A DNA stretch of 64,000 nucleotides from Arthrobacter sp. H16F315 (GCF_024124825.1 NZ_JAMXSS010000002.1:558001-622000); one strand, 5' to 3'; numbered from the stretch's first letter, positions 1 through 9,748 are shown. Numbers and translations: made by a program. The notes: generated from the sequence alone by a model not told the origin.

Positions 1-2
1 TC

Positions 3-911
3 GATGCCAAGGCGCTGATGGAGCAGATGGACCGCGAATCGGTGACAAGCTTTTGCGCCCCGCCGACGGTCTGGCGGATGCTCATCCAGGCTGACCTGAC
101 CCTGCTCAAGAACCCGCCCAGCAAGGTGGTCTCCGCCGGTGAACCCCTCAACGCGGAGGTCATTGACCAGGTCCACCGCGCCTGGGGACAGACCATCCGC
201 GACGGCTTCGGCCAGACCGAATCCACCGTGCAGATCGCGAACACGCCCGGCCAGCCAATCAAGATCGGAGCCATGGGCAAACCGCTTCCCGGCTACGACG
301 TCGTCCTCGTGGACCCCGCGACGGGGGCCGAGGGCGACGACGGTGAGCTCTGCCTCCGTCTGGAGCCCCGCCCTGTAGGGCTGATGAAGGCATACTACGG
401 CGACCCTGAAAAGACCGCGGAGGCCTTCCGTGGCGGCTACTACCACACCGGCGACATGGCAAGCCGGGACGAGCGCGGCATCATCACCTACGTGGGCCGA
501 GGCGACGACGTTTTCAAATCCTCGGACTACCGGCTGTCTCCCTTCGAGCTCGAAAGTGTGCTGATCGAGCACCCGGCAGTGGCGGAAGCCGCCGTCGTAC
601 CCTCCCCCGACCCGCTCAAGCTCTCGGTGCCCAAAGCGTTTGTGGTCCTGGCCGCCGGGCACGAGCCGGGCCCCGAACTGGCCGAGGACATCCTGCGTTA
701 CTGCCGCGACCACCTCGCCCCGTTCAAACGAATCCGCCGGCTGGAATTCGCCGAACTGCCCAAAACCATCTCGGGCAAGATCCGGCGGGTCGAGCTGCGT
801 CGCAGCGAGGAACTTCGCCATGGCGGCGGAACGGTTCCGGCCGGACTGGGCACTGAGTACTCGGAAGCCGACTTCCCCGGGTTGAAGAGCACTTCCAAGA
901 AGCTAGGCTGA
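3..911 (+). CDS. Acyl-CoA synthetase (AMP-forming), C-terminal part
   Basis: The gene enters from the left edge in frame at base 3, so only its last 302 codons are present. It is the C-terminal part of an ANL-superfamily adenylate-forming enzyme that activates a carboxylic acid with ATP and CoA. Visible motifs are GEPLNAEVID, the substrate/AMP motif DGFGQTE, the hinge region YHTGDMASRDERG followed by YVGRGDDVFKSSDYRLSP, and the C-terminal catalytic-lysine motif PKTISGKIRR. The layout resembles medium-chain acyl-CoA or acetyl-CoA synthetase-like enzymes; the acid cannot be read from this fragment. A MarR regulator follows 36 bp downstream and may be co-transcribed. The nearby valine operon suggests branched-chain or short-chain acid metabolism, but this is inference. 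Confidence 0.88.
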   Translation, partial: DAKALMEQMDRESVTSFCAPPTVWRMLIQADLTLLKNPPSKVVSAGEPLNAEVIDQVHRAWGQTIRDGFGQTESTVQIANTPGQPIKIGAMGKPLPGYDVVLVDPATGAEGDDGELCLRLEPRPVGLMKAYYGDPEKTAEAFRGGYYHTGDMASRDERGIITYVGRGDDVFKSSDYRLSPFELESVLIEHPAVAEAAVVPSPDPLKLSVPKAFVVLAAGHEPGPELAEDILRYCRDHLAPFKRIRRLEFAELPKTISGKIRRVELRRSEELRHGGGTVPAGLGTEYSEADFPGLKSTSKKLG

Positions 912-947
912 GCCCGATGGGATTCAGCACCGAAAGCAGGGAGCATC

Positions 948-1454
948 GTGGCAACGCCGCTGCCGCGTGACCCGATCGCCGACGCCCGGCTGAACTGGGA
1001 GCGGCACGGCTGGTCCGACGTCGCCGCACCGATGGCTGCCATCACCGCCATCATGCGGACCCAGCAGATCCTGCTGGCCCGGATCGAAGGGGTCCTTAAG
1101 CCGTTCGGGCTGACGTTCGCCCGGTACGAACTGCTCGCCTTGCTGAGCTTCGCCCGCGGCGGTGCGTTGCCGATGAATAAGGCGAGCGCGCTGCTGCAGG
1201 TCCATCCCACCTCGGTGACGAACGCCGTCGACCGGTTACAGGGCGCCGGGCTGGTTTTCCGCTCCCCGCACCCCACGGACGGGCGCACCACCCTGATCGA
1301 GCTCACCACGGAGGGGCGGACGTTGGCCCAGCGGGCCACGGCGGAGCTCAACTCCGAGGTGTTCGCCCAGCCAGGCTTTCCGGCGCAGGACGTCGACCAA
1401 CTGATCCGGATCCTGGGCACCTTCCGCCGCGACGCTGGCGACTTCAGCGGCTGA
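948..1454 (+). CDS. MarR family transcriptional regulator
   Basis: 168-residue protein with the winged-helix fold of the MarR family, which bind DNA as dimers and usually respond to small phenolic or acyl ligands. The recognition-helix region reads LQVHPTSVTNAVDRL and the wing contains HPTDGRTTLIELT, both typical of MarR. The start is GTG at 948, preceded by a GGGAG ribosome-binding site. It lies 36 bp after the acyl-CoA synthetase on the same strand, so control of that gene or pathway is likely but not shown. Confidence 0.88.
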   Translation: MATPLPRDPIADARLNWERHGWSDVAAPMAAITAIMRTQQILLARIEGVLKPFGLTFARYELLALLSFARGGALPMNKASALLQVHPTSVTNAVDRLQGAGLVFRSPHPTDGRTTLIELTTEGRTLAQRATAELNSEVFAQPGFPAQDVDQLIRILGTFRRDAGDFSG

Positions 1455-1542
1455 CCCCGGCGGACGCTGGAGCAGACGAAGCACACGGCCGGTGGCCAAA
1501 TAGGATTCGTGAAATACCCATCCTGGACTTGAGGAGAGACCG

Positions 1543-1971
1543 ATGATTCCGGAAATTAACATCTGGGCGGTGCTGCTGGCCACCCTGTCAAGCATGGTGG
1601 TCGGCTCCGTCTGGTACACGCCAAAGGTGTTCGGCAACTACTGGATGCGGGTCGCCAAAGTCAATCCAAGCGGGGACGCCAAGGATGCCGTCAAGCCGAT
1701 CCTGGTCACCTTGGTGGTCAGCTTCGTCAGCGCCTGGGTGCTGGCCGGGTCCGCCGCGATCTCGCAGCACTTTTACGGCGGCAATTTCCTGCTCAACACC
1801 CTGGTCACCAGCCTGATACTTTGGGCCGGCTTCACGGCCGCGCGGTTCATCACCCACGATGCCTTCGAGCGCCGTCCGGCCGGACTCACCGTGCTGAACT
1901 GCGTCCACGAACTCGTGACCCTGATGGTGATGGCCCTGATCATCGGCCTGTTCGGGATCAGCGCTACCTGA
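1543..1971 (+). CDS. DUF1761 family membrane protein
   Basis: 142-residue integral membrane protein of the DUF1761 family, of unknown function. It opens with a hydrophobic helix followed by the family motif GSVWYTPKVFGNYWM, and three further hydrophobic segments follow (about residues 48-68, 80-100 and 118-140). A GAGGAGAG ribosome-binding site precedes the ATG at 1543. It is a single gene whose transcript should end at the hairpin at 1990-2046. Confidence 0.85.
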   Translation: MIPEINIWAVLLATLSSMVVGSVWYTPKVFGNYWMRVAKVNPSGDAKDAVKPILVTLVVSFVSAWVLAGSAAISQHFYGGNFLLNTLVTSLILWAGFTAARFITHDAFERRPAGLTVLNCVHELVTLMVMALIIGLFGISAT

Positions 1972-1989
1972 GCCGCGGACCGGGCCGGT

Positions 1990-2046
1990 GACACGCAAAA
2001 GCCCTGCCGCCACCGGAATTCGGCAGCGGCAGGGCTTTTGCGTGTC
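1990..2046. terminator. Bidirectional rho-independent terminator
   Basis: A perfect 21-bp inverted repeat (1990-2010 and 2026-2046) with a 15-nt loop lies between two convergent genes. The arms contain GCCCTGCCGC preceded by an A-run on the left and followed by a T-run on the right, so each strand has a GC-rich stem with a U-rich flank. This fits termination of both the DUF1761 gene and the valine operon. Confidence 0.85.
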
Positions 2047-2091
2047 GCAGGAACGGTGCCAGAGCGCAGGAACTGTGGCGCGGCGCCCTGC

Positions 2092-2871
2092 TTAGCGGTG
2101 CGTGAAGACGGGCTGGCGCTTCTCGGTGAAGGCCGCCATGCCTTCCTTCTGGTCCTCGGTGGCGAACAGCGAGTGGAACACGCGGCGTTCAAAGAGCACG
2201 CCCTGGGCCAGCCCGGTTTCGAAGGCGGCGTTTACTGCTTCCTTGGCCACCATCGCCACCGGCTTGGACTTGGAGGCAATCACTTCGGCGGCCTTGAGGG
2301 CCTCCTCCACAACGTCCGCGGCCGGCACCACGCGGGATACCAGCCCGGCGCGTTCGGCTTCATCGGCGTCCATAAACCGGCCGGTCAGGATCATGTCCAT
2401 CGCCTTGGACTTGCCCACCGCGCGGGTCAGGCGCTGTGAGCCGCCCATGCCGGGCAGCACACCAAGGTTGATTTCCGGCTGGCCGAACCTGGCGTTGTCC
2501 CCGGCGATGATGAAATCGCACATCATGGCCAGCTCGCAGCCGCCGCCGAGGGCGAATCCGGACACGGCCGCCACCACCGGGATGCGCAGCCGGGTGAATT
2601 CTTCCCAGCCCCGGAACCAGTCGGCCGCGTACATGTCCATGTAGCCTTTGGACTGCATTTCCTTGATGTCGGCCCCGGCCGCGAAGGCCTTGGCGGAGCC
2701 GGTCAGTACCACCGCACCCACGTCCGGGTCGGTATCCATCGCGGACACGGCGGCCACGAGTTCGTCCATGGTGGCCTTGTTGAGGGCGTTCAGGGCCTGG
2801 GGCCGGTTGAGCGTCACGAGCCCCACCCGGCCGCGCCGCTCCACCAAAATGTTTGTGTACTGCTCCGTCAT
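2092..2871 (-). CDS. Enoyl-CoA hydratase (valine pathway)
   Basis: 259-residue crotonase-family protein predicted to hydrate methacrylyl-CoA (and other enoyl-CoAs). The family landmarks are present: [12 protein letters not shown] near the N-terminus, the oxyanion-hole segments AAGADIKEM and [15 protein letters not shown], and the second catalytic glutamate in [15 protein letters not shown]. The ATG at 2871 (MTEQYTN) has a GAGGGG ribosome-binding site; a longer in-frame extension upstream has no crotonase similarity and overlaps mmsB, so it was rejected. It is the last gene of a four-gene operon with mmsA, the hydrolase and mmsB, which together cover methacrylyl-CoA to propionyl-CoA. Confidence 0.9.
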   Translation of the reverse strand: MTEQYTNILVERRGRVGLVTLNRPQALNALNKATMDELVAAVSAMDTDPDVGAVVLTGSAKAFAAGADIKEMQSKGYMDMYAADWFRGWEEFTRLRIPVVAAVSGFALGGGCELAMMCDFIIAGDNARFGQPEINLGVLPGMGGSQRLTRAVGKSKAMDMILTGRFMDADEAERAGLVSRVVPAADVVEEALKAAEVIASKSKPVAMVAKEAVNAAFETGLAQGVLFERRVFHSLFATEDQKEGMAAFTEKRQPVFTHR

Positions 2872-2933
2872 GTCAGTCCCCTCAGTTGCTGTTCGGAAGT
2901 GGTTGGTGTTCGACGTGTCGGCGTCCGGAACGG

Positions 2934-3851
2934 CTAGTCCGCGGATTTGTCCCGGATATCGGTGATGATGCCGGAGAAGTCCCGGCCCGCCCCGCCTTCC
3001 GCGGCAAAGGTATCGTAGATTTCGGCAGCGAGCGGCCCCAGCCGGGCGGCAACACCGGTGCTCTCCAGCGCGTTGAGCGCCAGCTTGAGGTCCTTCGCCA
3101 TCAGGGCGCCGGCAAAACCGGGCTGGTAGTCCCGGTTGGCCGGGCTTGCCGGCACCGGTCCGGGGACCGGGCAGTTGGTGGTCAGCGCCCAGCACTGCCC
3201 GGAGGCCGCCGACGCGACGTCAAAAAGAGCCTGGTGGGTCAGGCCCAGCTTCTCACCGAGCACAAAGGCCTCACTGACAGCGATCATGGAGACGCCGAGG
3301 ATCATGTTGTTGCAGATCTTGGCGGCCTGCCCGGCGCCGTGCTCCCCGCAGTGGACGACGCGCCGTCCCATGACTTCGAGCATCGGTGTCACCGCCGCAA
3401 AGTCCGCCGGCAGCGCACCCACCATAAAGGTGAGCGTGCCAGCCTCGGCACCCACAACGCCGCCGGAAACCGGGGCGTCAACGGCCCGGTGGCCGGCCGC
3501 AACGGCAAGTTCCGCGGCTTCGCGCGCCTCGTCCACGTTGATCGTGGAGCAATCCAAGAAGAGCGTGCCGGGCGGTGCCACGGCCAGCAGTCCCGGTTGG
3601 CCGCCGGTACCGCGGTAGGCGTCGAGCAGATGCTTGCCGCTGGGCAGCATGGTCAGCACGACGCCGGCGCCGGCAACGGCCTCGGCGGCGGTGCCCGCGG
3701 TGGCGATGCCGTGCGCCCGGGCAGCTTCCAGTGCGGCCGGCACCACATCGAACCCGGTCACTGTGTAGCCGGCTTTGACGAGGTTGACGGCCATCGGTCC
3801 GCCCATGTGGCCAAGGCCCAGGAAGGCAACAGAGGGCAGGGCTTCAGACAT
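2934..3851 (-). CDS. mmsB: 3-hydroxyisobutyrate dehydrogenase
   Basis: 305-residue NAD(P)-dependent dehydrogenase oxidising 3-hydroxyisobutyrate to methylmalonate semialdehyde. The N-terminal Rossmann motif is [11 protein letters not shown], the substrate-binding motif is [14 protein letters not shown], and the catalytic lysine lies in [12 protein letters not shown]. The start chosen is ATG at 3851 because AAAGGAG stands 7 nt upstream; a TTG at 3869 is in frame but has no such site. The start overlaps the stop of the upstream hydrolase by 8 bp, so the two are translationally coupled. The next gene, the enoyl-CoA hydratase, follows 62 bp later. Confidence 0.93.
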   Translation of the reverse strand: MSEALPSVAFLGLGHMGGPMAVNLVKAGYTVTGFDVVPAALEAARAHGIATAGTAAEAVAGAGVVLTMLPSGKHLLDAYRGTGGQPGLLAVAPPGTLFLDCSTINVDEAREAAELAVAAGHRAVDAPVSGGVVGAEAGTLTFMVGALPADFAAVTPMLEVMGRRVVHCGEHGAGQAAKICNNMILGVSMIAVSEAFVLGEKLGLTHQALFDVASAASGQCWALTTNCPVPGPVPASPANRDYQPGFAGALMAKDLKLALNALESTGVAARLGPLAAEIYDTFAAEGGAGRDFSGIITDIRDKSAD

Positions 3852-4911
3852 TGTCGCGCTCCTTTGCAAGCTTCAGTTCACGGTCACCCAGCGGCGCAAA
3901 ATAGGATTCGACGTCGGTGCGGCTGACCTCCGCGAGGCTGGGTGGCTGCCAATGCGGGGTGCGGTCCTTGTCCACGACCTGGGCACGGATGCCTTCGCGG
4001 AAGTCGGATCCGGCGAGGAACCGCAGTCCCACCCGGTATTCCTGCTCCAGGGCTTCCTCCAGGTTTAGTCCGCGGACCCGGCGCAGGGATTCCAGCGCCA
4101 CTTTCACCGCCGTGGGCGACTTGGCTTCGATGGTGTCGGCGACATCGGATGCTTCCCCGCCCACTGTGCGCAGCCGGCGAAGGATCTCCTCGGCGTCGTC
4201 GCTGGCGTAGCAGGCATCGATCCATTCCTGCTGTGCCGCGAGAACGGAGGCTGGCGCCTGCTCTGAAAAGCGCGCGACGGCGGTGTCCGGCGCTTCATTT
4301 TCCAGCGCCCGGGTAAGTTCCACGAGGTTCGCCGATGGAACGAAGTGGTCCGCGAGCCCCAGGAACAGGGCGTCGGCGCCGCTTAGGTGCGCGCCGGTGA
4401 GTGCCGCGTGGGTGCCTATCTCCCCCGGTGAGCGCGAGAGCAGCAGGGTCCCGCCGACGTCGGGCACAAAACCGATGGTGGTCTCCGGCATGCCCATCCG
4501 GGTACGTTCGGTGACGATCCGGATTGAGCCGTGCGCGGAGATCCCCACTCCGCCGCCAAGGACCAGCCCGTCCATCAACGCGACGTACGGCTTGGGGTAG
4601 TCCGAGATAAGGGAGTTCAGTGCATATTCCCCGGCCCAAAAACCGGCGGTCGCGTCGCCGCCGTCAAGCATGTCACGGTAGATGGCCACAATGTCGCCGC
4701 CCGCGCACAACCCACGGTCACCGGCGCCGCGGACCAGCACGGCCGCGACGGCGTCGTCGCTGGTCCAGAGCGTGAGCTGGTCCAGCATGGCGGCCGCCAT
4801 CCCTGCGGTGAGCGCATTGACAGCCCGGGGCCGGTTCAGGGTGATGACGCCGAGCCGGCCGCGGCGCTCAAACAGGACTTCGGCGGTCCCGTCGGCCGCC
4901 TGGTCCGGCAT
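3844..4911 (-). CDS. 3-hydroxyisobutyryl-CoA hydrolase
   Basis: 355-residue crotonase-superfamily member of the length and motif pattern of 3-hydroxyisobutyryl-CoA hydrolase rather than of enoyl-CoA hydratase (about 260 residues). Diagnostic stretches are CAGGDIVAIYRDM, MDGLVLGGGVGISAHG and PETTIGFVPDVGG, the last carrying the catalytic acidic residues. It releases free 3-hydroxyisobutyrate for MmsB. The start codon overlaps the stop of mmsA by one base (TGATG) and its stop overlaps mmsB by 8 bp, so all three are tightly coupled. Confidence 0.92.
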   Translation of the reverse strand: MPDQAADGTAEVLFERRGRLGVITLNRPRAVNALTAGMAAAMLDQLTLWTSDDAVAAVLVRGAGDRGLCAGGDIVAIYRDMLDGGDATAGFWAGEYALNSLISDYPKPYVALMDGLVLGGGVGISAHGSIRIVTERTRMGMPETTIGFVPDVGGTLLLSRSPGEIGTHAALTGAHLSGADALFLGLADHFVPSANLVELTRALENEAPDTAVARFSEQAPASVLAAQQEWIDACYASDDAEEILRRLRTVGGEASDVADTIEAKSPTAVKVALESLRRVRGLNLEEALEQEYRVGLRFLAGSDFREGIRAQVVDKDRTPHWQPPSLAEVSRTDVESYFAPLGDRELKLAKERDNV

Positions 4912-6409
4912 CAGCTGCCTTCCGGCATCACGAAGCTGGCACCGGTGCGGATGCCGGAGGGCCAGCGGGTGGTGACCGTTTTGGTCTTGGTGTAGAAACG
5001 GAACGCGTCGGCGCCGTGCTGATTGAGGTCGCCGAAGCCGGAGGCTTTCCAGCCGCCGAAGGTGTAGTAGGCGATCGGCACCGGGATGGGGACATTGATG
5101 CCGACCATGCCCACCTGGACCCGGCTGGCGAAGTCGCGGGCGGAGTCACCGTCGCGGGTGAAGATGGCGACGCCGTTGCCAAACTCGTGCTCGCTGCACA
5201 GGCGCAGGGCCTCGTCGTAGTCCTCGGCGCGGAGCACGCTGAGGACCGGGCCGAAGATCTCTTCCTTGTAGATCGCCATATCCTTTGTCACGTCGTCGAA
5301 CAGGGTGGGGCCGACCCAGAAGCCGCCCTCATAGCCCTCGACTGTAAGGCCGCGTCCGTCGGCCAGCAGGGTTGCGCCCTCGTCGACGCCGGCCTGGATA
5401 TACCCTTCGATCCGTTCCTTGGCGGAAGCCGCCACGACCGGGCCAAAGTCAGAGTCCTTGGCGAGGCTGTGGCCGACCTTGAGCTCCGCGATGCGCTCCT
5501 GCAGCTTCGCGACGAGCGCGTCGGCGGTGGCCTTGCCGACCGGGACGGCCACGGAGATGGCCATGCAGCGTTCGCCGGCGGAGCCAAAGCCTGCACCCAT
5601 CAGCGCATCCGCGGCCATGTCCAGGTCCGCGTCCGGCATGATAACCATGTGGTTCTTGGCGCCGCCGAAACACTGGGCGCGCTTGCCGTTCGCGGCGGCA
5701 GTGGCGTAAATGTACTGGGCAATCGGCGTGGAGCCCACGAAGCCGATGGCCTGGACCCGGGGTCTTCCAGCAGCGCATCCACGGCTTCCTTATCGCCGTT
5801 GACGACGTTAAACACCCCGTCCGGCAGGCCTGCCTCGGTGAACAGCTCTGCGAGGCGCAGCGGCACCGAGGGGTCCCGTTCGGAGGGCTTCAGCACAAAT
5901 GAGTTGCCCGCAGCGAGGGCCGGCCCCGACTTCCAGAGCGGGATCATGGCCGGGAAGTTGAACGGCGTGATCCCGGCAACGACGCCGAGCGGTTGGCGCA
6001 TCGAGTGGACATCGATGCCGGTCCCGGCGCTATCCGAGAACTCGCCCTTAAGCAGGTGCGGGGCTCCCGCGGCGAATTCCACAACCTCGATGCCGCGCTG
6101 GACGTCCCCTTTGGCGTCAAGGAAAGTCTTACCGTGTTCCGAGGACAGCAGGGTCGCGAGTTCGTCCATGTTCTGGTTCACAAGATCGACAAATTTGAGC
6201 AAAATCCGGCCGCGTCGCTGCGGGTTCATGGCGGCCCATTCAAGCTGGCCCTTTTCCGCGTTGGAGACCACGTTGCGGACCTCCTCGGCGCTGGCCAGCG
6301 GCACCCGGGCCTGGACCTCGCCGGTGCAGGGATCGTAGACATCGCTGAAGCGCCCCGAGGTGCCTTCAACATGCTGTCCGTCAATGTAGTGGGATAGCTC
6401 GCGAACCAT
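4911..6409 (-). pseudogene. mmsA: Methylmalonate-semialdehyde dehydrogenase, frame broken by one base
   Basis: CoA-acylating aldehyde dehydrogenase converting methylmalonate semialdehyde to propionyl-CoA. The first frame (from ATG 6409, with AAAGGAG upstream) runs through ITPFNFPAMIPLWK and DALLEDP, then loses register. The second frame resumes with GFVGSTPIAQY and carries the catalytic cysteine in GSAGERCMAI and the family C-terminus. The break falls at 5759-5762, where a run of four G (C on the coding strand) needs one more base to restore DALLEDPRVQAIGFVGSTP. With that base the protein is 499 residues, the family length. First gene of the valine operon. Because other genes here show the same defect, a sequencing error is more likely than true loss. 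Confidence 0.88.
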
Positions 6410-6489
6410 AAGGGAATGCTCCTTTGCACCGTGTGATTGCCGCAGTAACGGAACAGGCCGGATGTGACCTGCACCATCTTCTGCTCCCG

Positions 6490-6518
6490 AATATACTCGG
6501 ACTTCCTACTAAATTCCA
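6490..6518 (-). promoter_or_regulatory. Candidate promoter of the valine operon
   Basis: On the minus strand a TGGAAT box (6513-6518) and a TATATT box (6490-6495) are separated by 17 bp and lie about 80 bp upstream of mmsA. TATATT differs from the consensus -10 by one base. The stretch is noticeably AT-rich for this window. Confidence 0.45.
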
Positions 6519-6560
6519 GAGGGGCCCCGGCCGGCGGCTTCGTCCGGCAGCCAAGTTCGG

Positions 6561-6576
6561 TAGGTTAGGAACTGTG
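6561..6576 (+). promoter_or_regulatory. Candidate leaderless promoter of xth
   Basis: TAGGTT at 6561-6566 matches the actinobacterial -10 pattern TANNNT and ends 7 nt before the GTG start at 6574. That spacing would place the transcription start on or next to the start codon, giving a leaderless mRNA. An AGGA lies between them but only 3 nt from the GTG, too close for a normal ribosome-binding site. Confidence 0.5.
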
Positions 6577-7379
6577 AAGATAGCTACCTGGAATGTGAAC
6601 TCGCTCCGCGCCCGCGCCGACCGCGTCGAAGCCTGGCTTCAACGCTCCGACTGTGATGTCCTGGCTATCCAGGAAACCAAGTGCAAGGACGACAACTTCC
6701 CGTGGGAGCTCTTCGAGAACATGGGCTACGAGGTGGCGCATTTCGGCCTGAGCCAGTGGAACGGGGTGGCGATCGCCTCCCGGGTGGGGCTCGACGACGT
6801 CGAACGGACCTTCCTTGACCAGCCCGTCTTCGGCAAAAACGGCAAGGACGCCGTGCAGGAGGCCCGCGCCATCGGTGCGAGCTGCGGCGGAGTCCGGGTC
6901 TGGAGCCTGTACGTCCCCAACGGCCGGGCCCTCGACGATGAACACATGCCCTACAAACTCAACTGGCTGGACACCCTGCGGACCCACGCCGAGGGCTGGC
7001 TGCAACAGGACCCCGCAGCGCAGATCGCCCTGATGGGCGACTGGAACATTGCTCCGCGGGACGAGGACGTCTGGGACATCGACTACTTTCGCACCGCGGG
7101 CCTCACCCACGTCAGCGAACCGGAACGGGACGCCTTCCGCGCCTTTGAGAATGCCGGCTTCCAAGACGTTGTGCGCCCGCACACCCCCGGCCCGGGCGTC
7201 TACACGTACTGGGATTACACCCAGCTGCGTTTCCCAAAAAGGAGGGCATGCGGATCGATTTCGTCCTTGCCTCCCCCGCACTGGCCGCCCGCACCACCGG
7301 CGCCTCAATCGACCGCGAGGAACGCAAGGGCAAAGGCGCATCGGACCACGCCCCCGTGATCGTGGAGCTGAGCGACTGA
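6574..7379 (+). pseudogene. xth: Exodeoxyribonuclease III, frame broken by one base
   Basis: AP endonuclease/3'-5' exonuclease of the Xth family (endonuclease/exonuclease/phosphatase fold), acting in base-excision repair. The GTG-started frame shows KIATWNVNSLRAR, the metal-binding glutamate in IQETKCKD, and GDWNIAPRDEDVWD. After TQLRFPK the frame runs into unrelated sequence. Adding one A to the five-A run at 7236-7240 restores KKEGMRIDFVLASP and the terminal SDHAPVIVEL motif, ending at TGA 7377-7379. The corrected protein is 268 residues, the normal length. Single gene, transcribed divergently from mmsA. Sequencing error is the likely cause of the break. Confidence 0.9.
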
Positions 7380-7410
7380 TGTGCCGGGCCCAGGTAAACG
7401 GCGTGATCCA

Positions 7411-8295
7411 ATGACGGGGAACCTCTACCGCGGGCAGGCCGGGCTGCCGTTCTCCTCGTCGCTGCGGATCTACGAACCCTTGGAGGCGTTCCCCGCGGAC
7501 CAGCAGGAGGAGCTGCGCGCAACCCAAGCCCGCGCTGATTCCCGGGCTGAGGTCGAAAACGCCGAGCTACTGGCTTCTCTTGGCCGCATTACCCGCCAGG
7601 GCGGGGACCCGTTCCCCACTGGGGCAACCGATCTGGTGCGGGCCCTCGCGGTGCCGGGAAGCGCCGGGGGCGCAGCGGCATCCGACGCCGGGCAACCAAA
7701 GCGGATGCTGTACTGCCCCAGTCAGCTGGTTCTCCGGGCCGGGCTGGCAGCCAACGCCCTGATGGAGGGTATTCACGGTCCGCTGGCCCGGCTGCTGATC
7801 CCGGCGGAGCAGCGCGAACGGCACCAGGAACGCATCGATGAAGCACGCTCACATGCCGGGCTGGGACGGCTCCACACCAGGGCGTCGACGTGGGGCATCC
7901 CGTTCAGCTGGTTCTGCCTCTTCACCGAATCAGACCCTGCCGACGTGGTGGAATACGATGGCCGCATTGTCACCGTACGCATCCGCGCGACGATCGGCGA
8001 GGCGCTGGAGCGCGTCCGCTACGCAGTGGCGCATCTGGCCCTGGCCGCCCCGGATCTGGACATGCTGGAGGACCTCACCCAGCTCACCGAATGGCTGGAG
8101 CTCTTCCACCCGGGCTCGGTGGTGGAACTGGATTACGGGGCCGTGGCGGACAAGGTCTACCCGGATGACTCACCGATGGATGTAAGGCTGGGCATTGAGT
8201 GCCTCGCCGAAGGGGACATGACCGGCGCTGCCGCCGCCTACCGTCGGCTGGCATCACGGTGGATCCCCATCCGGCAGCTGGCCCGCGCGTCCTGA
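7411..8295 (+). CDS. Conserved protein of unknown function
   Basis: 294-residue soluble protein that I do not recognise. It has no signal peptide or membrane segment. It is mixed in composition, with a Gly/Ala-rich stretch about residues 80-90 followed by a well-structured looking half (FSWFCLFTESDPADVVEYDG onward) that is acidic and rich in helices. The ATG at 7411 (MTGNLYRG) was preferred because the product then starts with ordinary sequence; a GTG at 7381, one base after the xth stop, would add ten residues and could be the true coupled start. The codon bias is that of a genuine gene. Its position directly behind xth suggests co-transcription. Confidence 0.7.
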   Translation: MTGNLYRGQAGLPFSSSLRIYEPLEAFPADQQEELRATQARADSRAEVENAELLASLGRITRQGGDPFPTGATDLVRALAVPGSAGGAAASDAGQPKRMLYCPSQLVLRAGLAANALMEGIHGPLARLLIPAEQRERHQERIDEARSHAGLGRLHTRASTWGIPFSWFCLFTESDPADVVEYDGRIVTVRIRATIGEALERVRYAVAHLALAAPDLDMLEDLTQLTEWLELFHPGSVVELDYGAVADKVYPDDSPMDVRLGIECLAEGDMTGAAAAYRRLASRWIPIRQLARAS

Positions 8296-8302
8296 CCGGC
8301 TG

Positions 8303-9391
8303 TCAGGCCCCCGCCGCGGCCGCACGGGCAACCAGCCCGGCGCTGCGGGGCGGCGCCGTCGTGCTTCGGATAATGAGCTGGTGTGGGGCCACCGCCGACT
8401 GCACTGAACCGGTGATGCCGTCGAGTTCGTCCAACAGCATTTTCGTGCCCAGCTCCGCCTGCTCGTCCGGACGCTGCCTGACCGTCGTGAGACCCATGGC
8501 CTCCGAGAAGTCGTGGTCATCGATCCCGATCACGGAGACCTCCTCAGGGATCCGCACACCGGCGCGGCGCGCCTCGAAAATGACCCCCATGGCCATCTCA
8601 TCGGAAGCGCAGAAGATCGCCGTGGGCCTCGGGCCGGGCCGGGCCCAGAGCCGGCGGAAGGCTTCCTGGCCACTGCTGAGCGTAAAGTCGCCCCATTCGT
8701 CCCATTCGTCCCGGACCCTCAGCCCGGCCTCCGCCATAACATCCTGGAAGGCCGTGATCCGGACCCGGGGGACGTCGAAGTTGAGGTCGGTCTCATCGTC
8801 TCCGTGCAGCAGGGCGATATCCCTGTGGCCGAGGCTGATCAGGTGCCGCACCGCCGTCGCTGCGGCGGCGTAGTCGTCGATCCCGATATACGGGCATTCT
8901 TCGACGTGGCCGCCGACGACGACCAGCGGGATATCGATTTTCTGAAGGTGTTCGATTTCCTCGTGTGTCAGCGCCATACACAGGACCAGCAGCGCATCGA
9001 TCTGTTTATAGACCATGGTCTTGCTGAAGAGCCGCTCGCGGTTGCTGCCGTGGCCACCGAGATTAAAGAGCGACAGGTTGTACTGCCGGGTGTGCAGTTC
9101 ACGGTCTGCGCCCTCGATGGCTTTGGAGAAGAACCAGCGGCTGACGAAGGGTGCCAACACGCCGATGGTCTTTGTGCGCCCGGTAGCAAGCCCCGACGCT
9201 GACAAGGACGCCACATAGCCAAGGTCTTCGGCGATGCCCAGAATCTTTTCCCGGGTGGCCGGAGAGACCCGGGGCAGGCCACGGACAGCACGGGACACGG
9301 TGGCGGTTGACACTCCGGCGGCGGCGGCGACGTCCTCGATGCTGACGCCCGAATGGCCGCCGCGCTGAGCCCTGTCTGTTGTCTTCGCCAC
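8303..9391 (-). CDS. LacI family transcriptional regulator
   Basis: 362-residue regulator with an N-terminal LacI helix-turn-helix (VSIEDVAAAAGVSTATVSRAVRG, about residues 16-38), a hinge helix region, and a periplasmic-binding-protein-like sugar domain (IGVLAPFVSRWFFSKAIEG onward). Translation starts at GTG 9391 behind a TGAGGGG site. It is the last gene after the sugar ABC transporter genes on the same strand, so it very probably represses that operon through the palindrome at 13053-13066. The inducer sugar is unknown. Confidence 0.9.
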   Translation of the reverse strand: MAKTTDRAQRGGHSGVSIEDVAAAAGVSTATVSRAVRGLPRVSPATREKILGIAEDLGYVASLSASGLATGRTKTIGVLAPFVSRWFFSKAIEGADRELHTRQYNLSLFNLGGHGSNRERLFSKTMVYKQIDALLVLCMALTHEEIEHLQKIDIPLVVVGGHVEECPYIGIDDYAAAATAVRHLISLGHRDIALLHGDDETDLNFDVPRVRITAFQDVMAEAGLRVRDEWDEWGDFTLSSGQEAFRRLWARPGPRPTAIFCASDEMAMGVIFEARRAGVRIPEEVSVIGIDDHDFSEAMGLTTVRQRPDEQAELGTKMLLDELDGITGSVQSAVAPHQLIIRSTTAPPRSAGLVARAAAAGA

Positions 9392-9483
9392 CGTGTCCCC
9401 TCATTGATTTTCTGTTGACGCCACTGGCTGGACGCAGGCGGTCCTGATTAGCCCCGACGACCCTGGATCCGCGGCTTCGAGCC

Positions 9484-9738
9484 CTAGCTTGGCCTGGTTG
9501 CCGTCCGGCGGGGCAGCCGACGGCGCAGCCGGATCATGGCGTAGATCGCCAGCAAGATGCCCAGCAAACCGAGCGCCCAGCCGAGCGCCGGCTGGGCGGT
9601 CACCTCCATCCAGACGGTGACCACCAGCAGCACGAACGCCCAGAAGCCCAGGAAGCCGATGATGATGTCGAAATCCTCGCCGGAACGAACCTTGCGTCGT
9701 GTCGCCGGCACATGGCCGTCGGTCCGCCCGGCAGTCAT
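9484..9738 (-). CDS. Small two-helix membrane protein
   Basis: 84-residue protein with two hydrophobic helices (about residues 26-45 and 50-68) and a basic C-terminus (RLRRRLPRRT). It follows the MalG-type permease by 10 bp and precedes the lacI-type gene, so it belongs to the sugar-transport operon. I do not recognise a family. It could be a small accessory subunit, but nothing in the sequence proves that. Confidence 0.65.
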   Translation of the reverse strand: MTAGRTDGHVPATRRKVRSGEDFDIIIGFLGFWAFVLLVVTVWMEVTAQPALGWALGLLGILLAIYAMIRLRRRLPRRTATRPS

Positions 9739-9748
9739 CGTGCACCCA

